Assembly: GCA_944472155.2 (NCBI GenBank)
Contig: OX235273.1
Location: forward strand, 7,599,204-7,663,203
Direction: 5' to 3'
From: Trichobilharzia szidati
Lineage: Eukaryota > Platyhelminthes > Trematoda > Strigeidida > Schistosomatidae
DNA: 64,000 nt
Of this stretch, positions 55,345 to 64,000 are shown in pieces. The translations under genes were made by a program, and so were the position numbers. Every line of letters starts with the position of its first letter. The first letter of the stretch is position 1. The notes beneath the pieces are model-generated. The model was not told the origin of the DNA. It was given only the letters and a program-made list of their open reading frames with translations, and did not search any database.

Positions 55345-55830
55345 GGTGAAAAGGAAGTCTACAAACTTTTCAACACTGTCAAGTCAGTGAGCACTTCTGT
55401 ATGGCTCAGAGACTTGATATCCATATCACGAGAAGAATTTCCAACAGGCTACTTGAGATTTTTATAAACAGCACCGAACCTTGCTGGCTGGATACTGCAG
55501 ATCGAGTGGCCAATCCGACTGAGAGAATAAGCAACAATTAACTCTGACGAGGAGCCAACCAACAAAGTATCACCCGATAAATTTGTAAGAGAAACTACAG
55601 TTGGATTGGATACACACTGAAGAGACCGACAAGCGATGTCACGAGTAAGGCCATGAAGTGGAAGTCGAATGGGAAGCAACGAGTAGGATGTGGATCCAGT
55701 AGTGATATCGAGGAGATCATGTACAATCGTGCAACCAGAGAGCAAAGACTACAGAGAATGGAGTGAGATGTGAGTGTGGCTCTGTAGCTCAATGTTCCAC
55801 TAGTACCCTGAGGGAACAATAAATATAACA
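55345..55830 (+). mobile_element. RTE-type LINE fragment, decayed (arm 2)
   Basis: Partner of 18,480-18,900 without the SINE-tail replacement: GSETWYPYHEKNF-type region (about 55,405-55,445), C-terminal region (about 55,560-55,680) and the 3' signature ATGTTCCACTAGTACCCTGA at 55,790-55,812 with a short A/T-rich end. Confidence 0.68.
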
Positions 55831-56299
55831 AACATTGTTACTCGTAGGATGATTAGTGGGAACGTGATTATACCTTGTTTATCATACATCTGGAGAAACA
55901 CAAAGAATATCATAACACAATAACAAAATGAAACGTTCAATGGTCGGTAGAAGGTTACGTTTTCCATCATTCCTAATAATTTCACATTTCTCACGTAACT
56001 TTACTTTCCATGATTCCTCGACGATTTGCATTGAGTGTTTTTAGCTTTGTGAATAGCGTCTTCAGGGCTGCTTACAAGAAAATTTCAATTCAAGCAATTA
56101 AAAAGACCGAAGGAGCTCAACATAGTTATATGCAGGGCTTGAATGAAAACGTATTCCTTCTGAAGACCACTTTCTGCGGACTGAATATTTCCTACACATC
56201 AGCTCTCTTCAACCAATTAAAAACACCATTCACTTACTTATATGCAGAACTCACTACACAATCTCAATTTGGCTTTCATAATTGAGCATTACTTAATCA
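55831..56299. other. Arm sequence without recognised feature
   Basis: Partner of about 18,001-18,479. The 91-codon frame at 56,010-56,285 is open only in this arm. Confidence 0.4.
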
Positions 56300-56770
56300 C
56301 TCGTGTTATACAGAAATAAAGTAACCCTTTGCTGTCAGACTACAGACGCAATACAAAAATTCAGCCTACACTCCATTAATTGAATGTAGGTCAGTGCAGT
56401 CGGTCGGTCGATGTCGGCTAATTCCATTAATTCTAGCTAGTTAACTAGCACTTGAATAGTCTAAATTCCACATTGACAAAATCTCTCCATTCTTGCTTAT
56501 TCACACACATATATGTGTAAATTACACAATTAACATTCCTTCCATATACATAAATTATTCTGTCACAGTGCCAAACAGTTAACTGTGTCTTCTATATTTC
56601 GTCATCTTATTTGTGAGATTGTCTTCATCGAAATATGAGTTTTGAAACTGATTTAAAACTGTTTCTACCTTCGATGACTCTTTTATTCTTTGATAAATAA
56701 GACTTTTTCATTCATGACAGAGTTGAACAGTTGTCATCAGTGTATTAATACAAAATCAAGTCAAAAATAT
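56300..56770 (-). repeat. Dispersed repeat X (arm 2)
   Basis: Reverse complement of 17,500-18,000, with the ATTCCATTAATTCTAGCTAG and CTCTCCATTCTTGCTTA blocks. Non-coding. Confidence 0.65.
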
Positions 56771-56779
56771 TCAAGTGTT

Positions 56780-57050
56780 GGTTAGCATCGACTGGATTGC
56801 ATACATGACTTTATCGCAGACTGACATCGGTTAGAAGACGACTGGAAAACATGCGCATACTGGACAGCTGTTTCATCCTAGTTTGGCACTCCTGAGTAGT
56901 AAGCACTCACCGAGTTTCAAGACTAGAACGTAACAGTTCAAAGACGAGCTCGTAAGACAATCTAGCCACTAGGATCCGATTAGATGGCCCAAGTCAAGCC
57001 AGCTGATGACATTCGCTAGTTTTCACACCATATCATGAATTGGCAGAAGT
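56780..57050 (-). mobile_element. Smalpha-type SINE, decayed (arm 2)
   Basis: Partner of 17,030-17,260. On the minus strand the tail and GATGAAACAGCTGTCCAG are readable, with a GAAA box kept at about 56,872-56,876; the CTGATGA is absent. Confidence 0.65.
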
Positions 57051-57260
57051 GAGAATTCATGGACCATTGATTCGGGTTTCAGTGGCGTGATGATCTGTGA
57101 GCCCGCCTTGTAAACGGAAGGTCGTGTATTCGAATCCCTGTAGATAAGTATTACATAATAGTCCCAAACTAGGACGAATTGGCTATCTAATAATCCCTAC
57201 GTGGTTTCCCAGTGGTTGTCTAACTGATGTCGGTTCATGATGAAACGCTGAAACTCAAAG
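57050..57260 (+). mobile_element. Smalpha-type SINE, decayed (arm 2)
   Basis: Partner of 16,785-17,030: A-box-like AGTGGCGTGATGATCTG, B-box-like GTGTATTCGAATCCCTG (about 57,124-57,140), core start CATAATA in place of CTGATGA, stem II GTCCCAAACTAGGAC intact, GAAA reduced to GAAT. Confidence 0.75.
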
Positions 57261-57950
57261 TAATTGATTTTGGCCTAAAGACCTAAAAAAACAAACATAG
57301 TCCTCAGAGATCTTCGAGAATACATCTATAAACTGCTTTCTACCACATAAGACGAAAGTAAATTTTGAAAAGAAGCTACTCGAGAAGATCTAACTGAACA
57401 AATGGAAAAATAACTATAACAAACACCTATTAAGATGGGGAATGAATCGATCATTGCACTAGAAATATTTCAGCAAACACTGTCCTCAAGTTTGGTTATT
57501 CTCCTTCCATATGATCCACAAAGAGCACATACAGAGAAGCCATCATTCCGCCTAATCTCCAATCTTATCCATTCATCGTACAACATTGCCTCGGAAAGTT
57601 CAGTAGACATTCGTCTCAGTCATCACAGTGGCTCAGATTCATTCGAATTCACCAACTGAATAGATGATGTCAGCCTATCCAGACCGATGATGAAATTGAT
57701 AATGATTACATCTCTGATTCTTGCCTTTCTCACCAACATTGTCCCTGTCACTAGATCTATTTGCTTTCTGTGGAAATTAGTCGAGAATAATAATTAAGAC
57801 GTAAGGCTTTTCAATACACGGATACACAAAATTGTTCTTCAGCTGCACTTTCACTGTCAATTTAAACTCCATTGTCACAGTATATAAAGGAGAACACTGT
57901 GTGAGTATTCGGTCGTTATTGATTCTGCTTACTGCGGAATATTTCATGGA
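57261..57950. other. Arm sequence; empty site of the arm 1 LINE
   Basis: Partner of 15,171-15,743 and 16,642-16,785. At about 57,380-57,405 the two flanks of the arm 1 CR1 insertion are directly joined. No gene. Confidence 0.55.
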
Positions 57951-58080
57951 AAGTCTAGAAAATAAAATACCATGACAGTGTACTGAGGCAGAAGACCAGT
58001 ATTTCAGCGAAGAGTCTCTTTCCGGCGAATTTATTTTCATAGCTGTACAATCGCAAATATATGTGGTTGTTTTGTATGTG
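57951..58080 (-). repeat. PLE family 2 terminus (arm 2)
   Basis: Partner of 15,041-15,170 with the CAGC/GCTG outer stem read on the minus strand (about 57,990-58,045). Confidence 0.5.
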
Positions 58081-58430
58081 TGTGTATGTGTGCTGTGGAG
58101 CCAGCCAGATACATCGGTCTATCGACGTGCATCTTATCGAAAAGGGTAAATGAACACTATTCAACGTGGTTTCAGAAAGGAAGTAGTGGCCATATATGCA
58201 GTGCAATAATCGAACATCTCGTCACCATTGGTCATTCCATCTCAACAATCGCATACTGCTTCAAAGTAATCTACAAAGTGAAGAACAACCTGACAAAGAC
58301 AATACATTTCCGTCTTCTTTGCATTGCAGAAGCCTGAGCCATTCATTCAGTTAGAAGAACCAGGACTATGTATACAAAAGAAAATTATTCAGCCACTTCT
58401 ACTATCGCAGTAACAACTCTATTGATTTGA
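58080..58430 (+). mobile_element. PLE family 2, nuclease C-terminal part (arm 2)
   Basis: The frame 58,080-58,337 reads YIGLSTCILSKRVNEHYSTW, so the YIG motif with the following Arg and Glu-His is kept here, then IIEHLVTIGHS and CFKVIYKVKNNLTK. A frameshift near 58,330 precedes the end box (LCIQKKIIQPLLLS-type, about 58,360-58,410). Confidence 0.78.
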
Positions 58431-58439
58431 CTTAACTTT

Positions 58440-58790
58440 TGCGTTTATGCTTATTTTTCTAACTGCTTCAATCTTTCGCATAATTCTGTATGTTATTTTG
58501 TTTCCATGTAAACCTTGAGGACAACTGCATCAAATTACTCATGTTAATATTACGTAACTCTTGTTTAACAATCGTTTGTGATAACTCATCACTTCTGTTA
58601 CTACCCTCTTGCATCAACATCCAATTCCTCTGAACGCTTTGTGTATTGCGCAACTCCACCAAAAACTTACTAATTGTATTTTTGGTTGACAAATGTATAC
58701 ACTCAGACAAAACAACCATATGTATTTTTGATTTTACAGCTATGAAAATCAATTCGCCGAAAAGAGACTCTTCACTGAGCTACTGGTCTT
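58440..58790 (-). mobile_element. PLE family 2, probable 5' fragment (arm 2)
   Basis: Partner of 14,380-14,674. The minus-strand frame 58,752-58,468 conserves KFLVELRNTQSVQRN and LSQTIVKQEL with scattered changes and a small deletion. The PLE terminal hairpin region precedes it at about 58,690-58,790. Confidence 0.45.
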
Positions 58791-59400
58791 CTGTCTACTA
58801 ATATTCGAATGGGAATTTTTCATGAATTAAAAAGTACTGAGTGTTTTCAAATGTACCAAAGGTGCACAGATGATACTTTCACTACATACGATGAATAAGT
58901 TTCCGAAACCGAACTTGGGGTAGTTAAATAATCGCCACCAACTTCGCATCAGGATACCCGATGAACTCTGAATTTCACATTTTAAGATGCCTCGTGGATA
59001 AAGAGGTGTGAAGGTGTGTTGGGGGACAGCCATCGATGGGAAATTAACATGAAGTGGCCAATACACGAATTTTCGTGGTTACATAGATGGTTTCGAGAAC
59101 ATAGAGAAACGTGATGCACTCCTTATCTTCCAGAATCAGAAGGATTTGTACCAGCGACACAGTCGATGACGAACTAGAGAGTCTCGGATATATTTTCATT
59201 CAGAATGCATGCTACAGAAGATTCTACTACAGAAATCTGAAATTGAAAAGTGGATTTAAGAAGAAATTCAAGCCGTCCCGAAGACACTGAATCTGCCAGC
59301 TTTTTCTCGGGTAGGCTTCTACAGAACTGCCTATCTAGGTGACTGAGTGAAGCATTCTCATCTGCTGATCTATGCGTCGGTTTACACATTCCCTGATTAT
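58791..59400. other. Outer end of arm 2
   Basis: Reverse complement of about 13,775-14,380. The minus-strand frame ending at 59,174 shares with arm 1 (13,735-14,001) the segment ASLSHLD, DSVSSGRLEFL and CILNENISETL. I recognise no family; conservation between arms alone does not make it a gene. Confidence 0.4.
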
Positions 59401-59897
59401 NNNNNNNNNNNNNNNNNNNNNNNNNNNNNNNNNNNNNNNNNNNNNNNNNNNNNNNNNNNNNNNNNNNNNNNNNNNNNNNNNNNNNNNNNNNNNNNNNNNN
59501 NNNNNNNNNNNNNNNNNNNNNNNNNNNNNNNNNNNNNNNNNNNNNNNNNNNNNNNNNNNNNNNNNNNNNNNNNNNNNNNNNNNNNNNNNNNNNNNNNNNN
59601 NNNNNNNNNNNNNNNNNNNNNNNNNNNNNNNNNNNNNNNNNNNNNNNNNNNNNNNNNNNNNNNNNNNNNNNNNNNNNNNNNNNNNNNNNNNNNNNNNNNN
59701 NNNNNNNNNNNNNNNNNNNNNNNNNNNNNNNNNNNNNNNNNNNNNNNNNNNNNNNNNNNNNNNNNNNNNNNNNNNNNNNNNNNNNNNNNNNNNNNNNNNN
59801 NNNNNNNNNNNNNNNNNNNNNNNNNNNNNNNNNNNNNNNNNNNNNNNNNNNNNNNNNNNNNNNNNNNNNNNNNNNNNNNNNNNNNNNNNNNNNNNNN
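59401..59897. other. Assembly gap (497 N)
   Basis: Run of N. Homology of arm 2 to arm 1 reaches its left edge, and a CR1/jockey LINE begins at its right edge, so the outer boundary of the duplication and the LINE 5' part are hidden in it. Confidence 0.99.
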
Positions 59898-61157
59898 GCT
59901 GCGCTCACTGAAGCTGGTGTCCCCCAAGGTGCTGTACTCTCCCAACTTCTCTTTTCTTTCTTTCTACATGACTAACCATCTTCAAATGACATTAATTTTG
60001 TCAAATATGCTGACGACCTGACTGTATCTTTGCCTGTCAACTGTCAAAGTGACTGCTCCAAACTAAATGGATTTTTATCAGAAATTAGCCAGTGGTCCAA
60101 GGAAAACGGTCTTACCTTAAATCTCTCTAAATGTCAAACAGTCAATTTCACCTTTAGGCATAAATCTGACCTAAACAAACTGCTTAGCATTCACGAGGTG
60201 TGCAGCATAGATGGCACTGAAATAGAAACCAAGTCGGAAATTAAATACCTAGGCGTCATTCTATCTGCTGATCTCTCCTGATCGTTTCATATCTTGATGA
60301 TTTCTAAGAAAATATCCCATCTTACCTTCTACATTAAGAAGTTAAAACATTCTGATATAACCCAACCCTTACTCCTACAATTCGTTAACTCTCGCATTCT
60401 GCCTAGTATTCTCTATTGTTCCCCCTTAGCTTTTCCCGGGTTACTGAAGAAAGACTATAACATATTACGCAGGATGTTAAAGGTTGTCAGCAGGGTAAGC
60501 AACGTCCCACTTAACCAGCTTGTTACTATTCTGATCGACAGGCACATGGACTCATGTGAAAAATGGGCCAAATCCATTTTATCTTACTCACACCACCCTC
60601 CTCACTCACAACTCTCGCCTTGCATCTCATCAGGCAAAACCAGAAGCCTATATAGAAAACTATATGCTCGCACTAGCAAGTACAAAAACTCAACCATACC
60701 CAACTTAGCTCGTGTTCTGTGTGATAAAGAAAGCATTAGGCGTGACACTCGTAATTCATTAAATAGTCAGTAGAACAACTGGACCTCGTCTTTCCAACTC
60801 ATATCATTTATAGGTACAACATTTTCTTTCTTTCTTCTCCTTTTCTCTCTCTCTCTCTTGTTTTCCGTTATGTGCTGCTTTGTTTCTTTCTCTCGCTTAC
60901 GCCAGTAAATATGACAGCTCCTACTTTTCTAACACCTTCAAACACTGTTCCACTTTGGTTTTGCTACCGACATGCCACTATGTTGTTGTCATAATGAACT
61001 GAGATTTCCTTAATCTATGTAGAATTTTATGTACTGTATTTATTTATGTATTATGTATTTTGATAATTTACTAACTGGATGCAATACTGTAGTAAAAATG
61101 CTGAGAATTCCATTCTGTCTCACAAGTACTGATTTGGAATAAAGCAAATTATTATTA
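59898..61157 (+). mobile_element. CR1/jockey-type LINE, 3' part
   Basis: Begins at the gap with the RT block AGVPQGAVLS (about 59,908-59,940) and the catalytic YADD codons at 60,006-60,017. The frame 60,030-60,281 follows (EISQWSKENGLTLNLSKCQ, KYLGVILSADLS) and ends at TGA (60,279-60,281), where the sister copy at 37,610 has a Trp codon. The same phase reopens (60,294-60,773) with FYIKKLKHSDITQPLL, ILRRMLKVVS and the C-terminal tail. The 3' UTR ends in GGAATAAAGC and ATT repeats at about 61,157. One nonsense mutation and a gap aside, it is well preserved. Confidence 0.9.
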
Positions 61158-61870
61158 TTTACTGGATGACACAGTTTCGAACACAATTTATTCTTGTCCA
61201 TAATCATATCATCAATTGTAATTACACAACTTCGAAACTTGGGTTTTATAGTTTTCATTATTCCTTCCCATTCGTCGTAGGGTTGGTAGTAGAATTTACC
61301 AGATGTCCGACTGGACAGGTGTTGAATCATTCCTATTACACGTATTCTTCTCAGTTGATTTGATAAGCATAAAGCTCCCATTATCAATCTCTCCCTCCAC
61401 CCTGCGGCTACAATAGATCTAAAAATTGTCATCTTATCCCATCCCATCGTATTGTATGGTTGTGTGTAATTGCATGCAGCGAGTGGTATAGCTAGCTGAA
61501 CTATTCCCCTAGATTTCTAATCTTATTCGATTCAACTAATCTAGATTTTGCTGCTAGGTTTTTATTCTCGGCTAATCTGACTGACTGCCCCTGTTCTACT
61601 ACTTCGACTTTTGTATTTGACCTGACAATCATTGCACACAGGGTATTAGATAAACTAAATTGTTTTGTTTTAAAGGCTCCACAGTCAGGATCCTTTAACT
61701 GATAAAGTTTGTTTTGAAGCGAGTTAGTTTGTGAGTTTCAATGCCACTTTTATTCCTGAACTGTTAAGAATTCTTGGTGAGATTTCAGCAGTACTTTCTT
61801 TGTATGGAAATACTACTTATGGTGATTTGAATTCCTTATTGTTGATGCTGTCACTATTTCGTGCTTGTTT
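61158..61870 (-). mobile_element. Penelope-like element, nuclease part, family 1
   Basis: Directly abuts the LINE 3' end. The minus-strand frame 61,447-61,040 gives GWDKMTIFRS, RERLIMGALCLSNQ and the terminus (KFRSCVITIDDMIM). Further 5', the LVYLIPC...YIG region (about 61,600-61,680) and SLYKEST linker (about 61,790-61,810) are readable with frameshifts. The terminal motif is at 61,165-61,205. Confidence 0.8.
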
Positions 61871-61984
61871 GTCAAGGTAGGAGGACAGGGTCAATCAGAC
61901 TAGCGTGAAACACAGCAAAATAACCTAACGAAATCTATACAAGTTGACTCTAGTAATATTGATATGAGGATAAAACTTGGGCGC

Positions 61985-62830
61985 TGTGGCAGAGGAACCA
62001 TCAAAGATAGGAAGGACTTCAGATGAACATACAGAAAACAAAGGTGATGAAGATACCTGACCAACAGCAGCAACAATAACAGACAACAATCAGCCAGCAT
62101 GAATGGGAGAAATCTGAAAGAAGTAACCTCCTTCACCTACCTAACTACCAACGTGGGAAGAATCGTTTGAACTACAGGAGGACAGAACTTATGACGATAT
62201 CAGAGCAGCGAGCATCAAGAAAGCAAGTCAAGTAAGCTTTGATTTCTCTCACCAAGTCTGTGTGGAGGAGATCAACAGCACTTAGCATGAAAATGAAAAT
62301 AACATCCGGATTTTCGACTCCAATGTGAAGTCATGAAGTCCTATTTACTATACGGATCAGAGACTTGGCACCGCACCACGTTAAGAAGGCCACTTCAGAC
62401 AAACTACAGACCTTCACCAACAGCTATCTTCATTCACCACTTCGCTCATGATCAGATGGCCAGAAAAGATCACCAACAGGGATCTCTGGGAGCGAACCAA
62501 CCGACCCAGCGGGAACCATTTATGCAACAAATATGCATGCAGGAAGAAATGGAGTTAGGCGGATTGGCTGGCCATACTCTGGGGAAACAAACCATTACGT
62601 GAGTGACATCACACAACAGGCAGTCACTTAAGTGGAACCCGAGCGAGAATTGGTGAGTTGGCCGTCAGTGAGAGTGTGACATAGAGGAGGAGCTCATATG
62701 AAGAGGAGACGAAAGCATGTGAGCAAACGTGGAGCCAGGTGAAAACGTTGTTGGAGAACCCTGGAAGCAATGGAGACGTGCGTCTGAATCCCTATGTTCC
62801 TCTAGGAATTAAAGCAAACAATAATAATAT
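61985..62830 (+). mobile_element. RTE-clade LINE, subfamily A, decayed
   Basis: Plus-strand order of blocks: EEPSKIG and QMNIQKTKVMKI (about 61,990-62,060), Gln-rich region, MNGRNLKEVTSFTYL (about 62,098-62,145), SALSMKMKITSGFSTPM-type (about 62,275-62,330), LLYGSETW (about 62,345-62,370) and a C-terminal part in the frame 62,333-62,602. The 3' signature CCTCTAGGAATTAAAGCAAAC is at about 62,797-62,817. Many short insertions. Confidence 0.8.
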
Positions 62831-62839
62831 AAACGAAGC

Positions 62840-63420
62840 AAGAAAGTTATGTGAGTACCTTGATATGATTATGAGCAGTGTCTAAGTTGTGCTCGAAACG
62901 TTGTCATCAGTAAATATTACTGTATAACAAACACAGTCTGATTTTATCAAAATAAAAAATGTATCCATTATGGAGTTGACCTTAGTCAGATAACAAATCT
63001 AGAAAATAGATCAGCTATGGTACTACATGCAATTACACACGCACACAACCATACAACAGGATGGATGAGATAAGATAACAGTTCTAAAATCTGATATAAC
63101 AAGGTGGAGGGAGAGAGAGAGATTGATAACGGGAGCTTTATGCTTATCGAATCAGCTGAGAAGAATACGTGTTATAGGAATGATTCAGCACCTGTCCAGC
63201 CGGACATCTGGTAAATTCTACTATCAACCCTACGAGGAATGATGAAGGGAATAAAGAAAACGATAAAACTCAAGTTTCGAAGTTGTGTAATTGCAATTGA
63301 TGATATGATTATGAACAATAATAAATTGTGTTCTACACTTTGTCATCCAGTAAATAATAATACTGTTTCTTCACTGTGTGTGTGTGTGTGTGTGATATAT
63401 CCGATGAACAAATTAACATG
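62840..63420 (+). mobile_element. Penelope-like element with direct terminal repeats, family 1
   Basis: A first terminus (62,860-62,985: GATATGATTATGAGCA, a stem ending TGCTCGAAACGTTGTC, ATCAGTAAATATTACTG) is followed by a truncated nuclease part (RNLENRSAMVLHAITHTHN, GWMR, RERLITGALCLSNQ; about 62,995-63,140) and then a second terminus in the same direction (63,290-63,420: GATATGATTATGAACA...GTGTTC...GTCATCCAGTAAATAAT). This is the pseudo-LTR arrangement known for PLEs. Ends with a TG microsatellite at about 63,377-63,394. Confidence 0.78.
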
Positions 63421-63639
63421 GAATTATGTTGCGTGTCTATTCAAAGTGATCAGTAACGATAATTCGCAACCTTCTACTGCATTCCAGAGTGTATTACTGA
63501 AAGCCAAAGCTAACCAGTCGCCCATTTTACCACTTAGCTAATTATTTAAACGTCACCTGCACTGGCAGTTTAAACTCTTAGACTTTATCCGCCTTTTACA
63601 TGAAACACAGTCACTGGAGGACTAATACAGATGATATTC
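63421..63639. other. No recognised feature
   Basis: Unassigned sequence. Confidence 0.4.
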
Positions 63640-63820
63640 AGCAATAGTTGAAGGCAATTGGTCACAGGGATCCCTCCAGCTCAGTTTCTTGTCTGTCAGT
63701 ACCCACAAGTCAGCAAGGTGTATCTGGAACCACCTCTTGAAGGAACTCATGTCCCTATTATGAGATTCAAAGCAGTGTAACCGAACCAGTGCTGCAGTCA
63801 GGGACGTTACCACCACTGAG
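63640..63820 (+). repeat. Dispersed repeat Y fragment
   Basis: Blocks GTCCCTATTATGAGATTC, AGCAGTGTAACCGAACCAGT and GCAGTCAGGGACGTTACC align in order with 28,840-28,905. Third copy of the repeat in the window, without the MITE-like part. Confidence 0.5.
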
Positions 63821-63828
63821 CTAGCTAA

Positions 63829-63955
63829 AAAACGGTCAAGGGCGTTCACTGAAACACGCTCACAAGATAGCTCTGCGTTAACTTAAGCCCACCACCAACA
63901 CCTGTGTGTACACAAACAATTTATTATTACTCTTAACCCACTTACTTTGGTTTTT
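63829..63955 (+). mobile_element. PLE family 3, 3' scrap
   Basis: AAAAACGGTCAAGGGCG..., AACTTAAGCCC and TTATTACTCTTAACC blocks align with 7,708-7,850, the end of the family 3 nuclease and the start of its 3' UTR. Frames broken. Confidence 0.6.
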
Positions 63956-63969
63956 AGGGATTTTGTTTG

Positions 63970-64000
63970 TTTAGTTCGAGGATTTCATTATGATGAGCTG
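63970..64000 (-). mobile_element. Smalpha-type SINE tail at window edge
   Basis: GATTTCATTATGATGAGCTG is the reversed 3' tail seen in the other SINE copies; the body would lie beyond the window. Confidence 0.4.

Larger units (their letters stand above)
45890..59400 (-). repeat. Arm 2 of the large inverted duplication
   Basis: Reverse complement of arm 1 (13,735-33,345) in the same gene-free order. Its inner end is near 45,890 and its outer end runs into a run of N. It lacks the tandem block, the PLE at 32,322 and the CR1 LINE at 15,744, and it has its own RTE insertion at 47,975-48,870. The large length difference between arms is mainly due to these. Confidence 0.85.

Noticed and set aside
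59174..60021. Long open frames across the run of N on both strands
   Set aside because: They are open only because unknown bases contain no stop; no claim can be made through the gap.
1..64000. LTR retrotransposons or endogenous viral genes
   Set aside because: No protease, integrase, gag or envelope motif was seen; the terminal repeats found belong to PLEs.
1..64000. CRISPR array or bacterial operon
   Set aside because: No regularly spaced short repeats and no bacterial gene layout; the content is metazoan retroelements.

Overview
The window reads as repeat-dense, gene-poor genomic DNA from a trematode flatworm, most likely a schistosome-type blood fluke. The grounds are: (i) many 5'-truncated RTE-clade LINE copies resembling schistosome SR2; (ii) Smalpha-type tRNA-derived SINEs with a B box next to a hammerhead-ribozyme core; (iii) several families of Penelope-like elements (PLEs) with RT and GIY-YIG endonuclease domains; (iv) CR1/jockey-type LINE 3' ends. 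Naming the organism is inference; family-level calls rest on protein motifs. I found no convincing host protein-coding gene, tRNA, rRNA or CRISPR array. Nearly every open frame of recognisable character is a decayed retroelement.

Layout. 1-13.7 kb: LINE 3' ends, RTE fragments of both strands, and a nested, mirror-symmetric PLE cluster at 4.6-8.3 kb. 13.7-33.3 kb: arm 1 of a very large, diverged inverted duplication. It also holds a near-identical 1,864-bp direct repeat (20,119-21,982 and 24,305-26,168), a 73-bp foldback and the best-preserved SINE. 33.3-45.9 kb: centre of the palindrome, with its own 792-bp inverted repeat that looks perfect (36,377-37,168 and 40,742-41,533), a long CR1/jockey LINE and an RTE/PLE chimera at 42.2-43.9 kb. 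45.9-59.4 kb: arm 2, reverse complement of arm 1. 59,401-59,897: run of N at the outer edge of arm 2. 59.9-64 kb: CR1/jockey LINE, two PLEs and an RTE copy.

Insertion history. Elements present in both arms predate the duplication. Elements in one arm only postdate it: a PLE at 32,322-33,156 with a 9-bp target duplication, a CR1 LINE at 15,744-16,641 and an RTE at about 47,975-48,870 each have an empty site in the opposite arm. Several PLE termini carry hammerhead-like folds, and one PLE fragment inside an RTE (40,743-40,943, flanked by 34-bp duplications) begins at the predicted ribozyme cleavage point. Coordinates of element edges are by eye and usually good to 10-50 bp.
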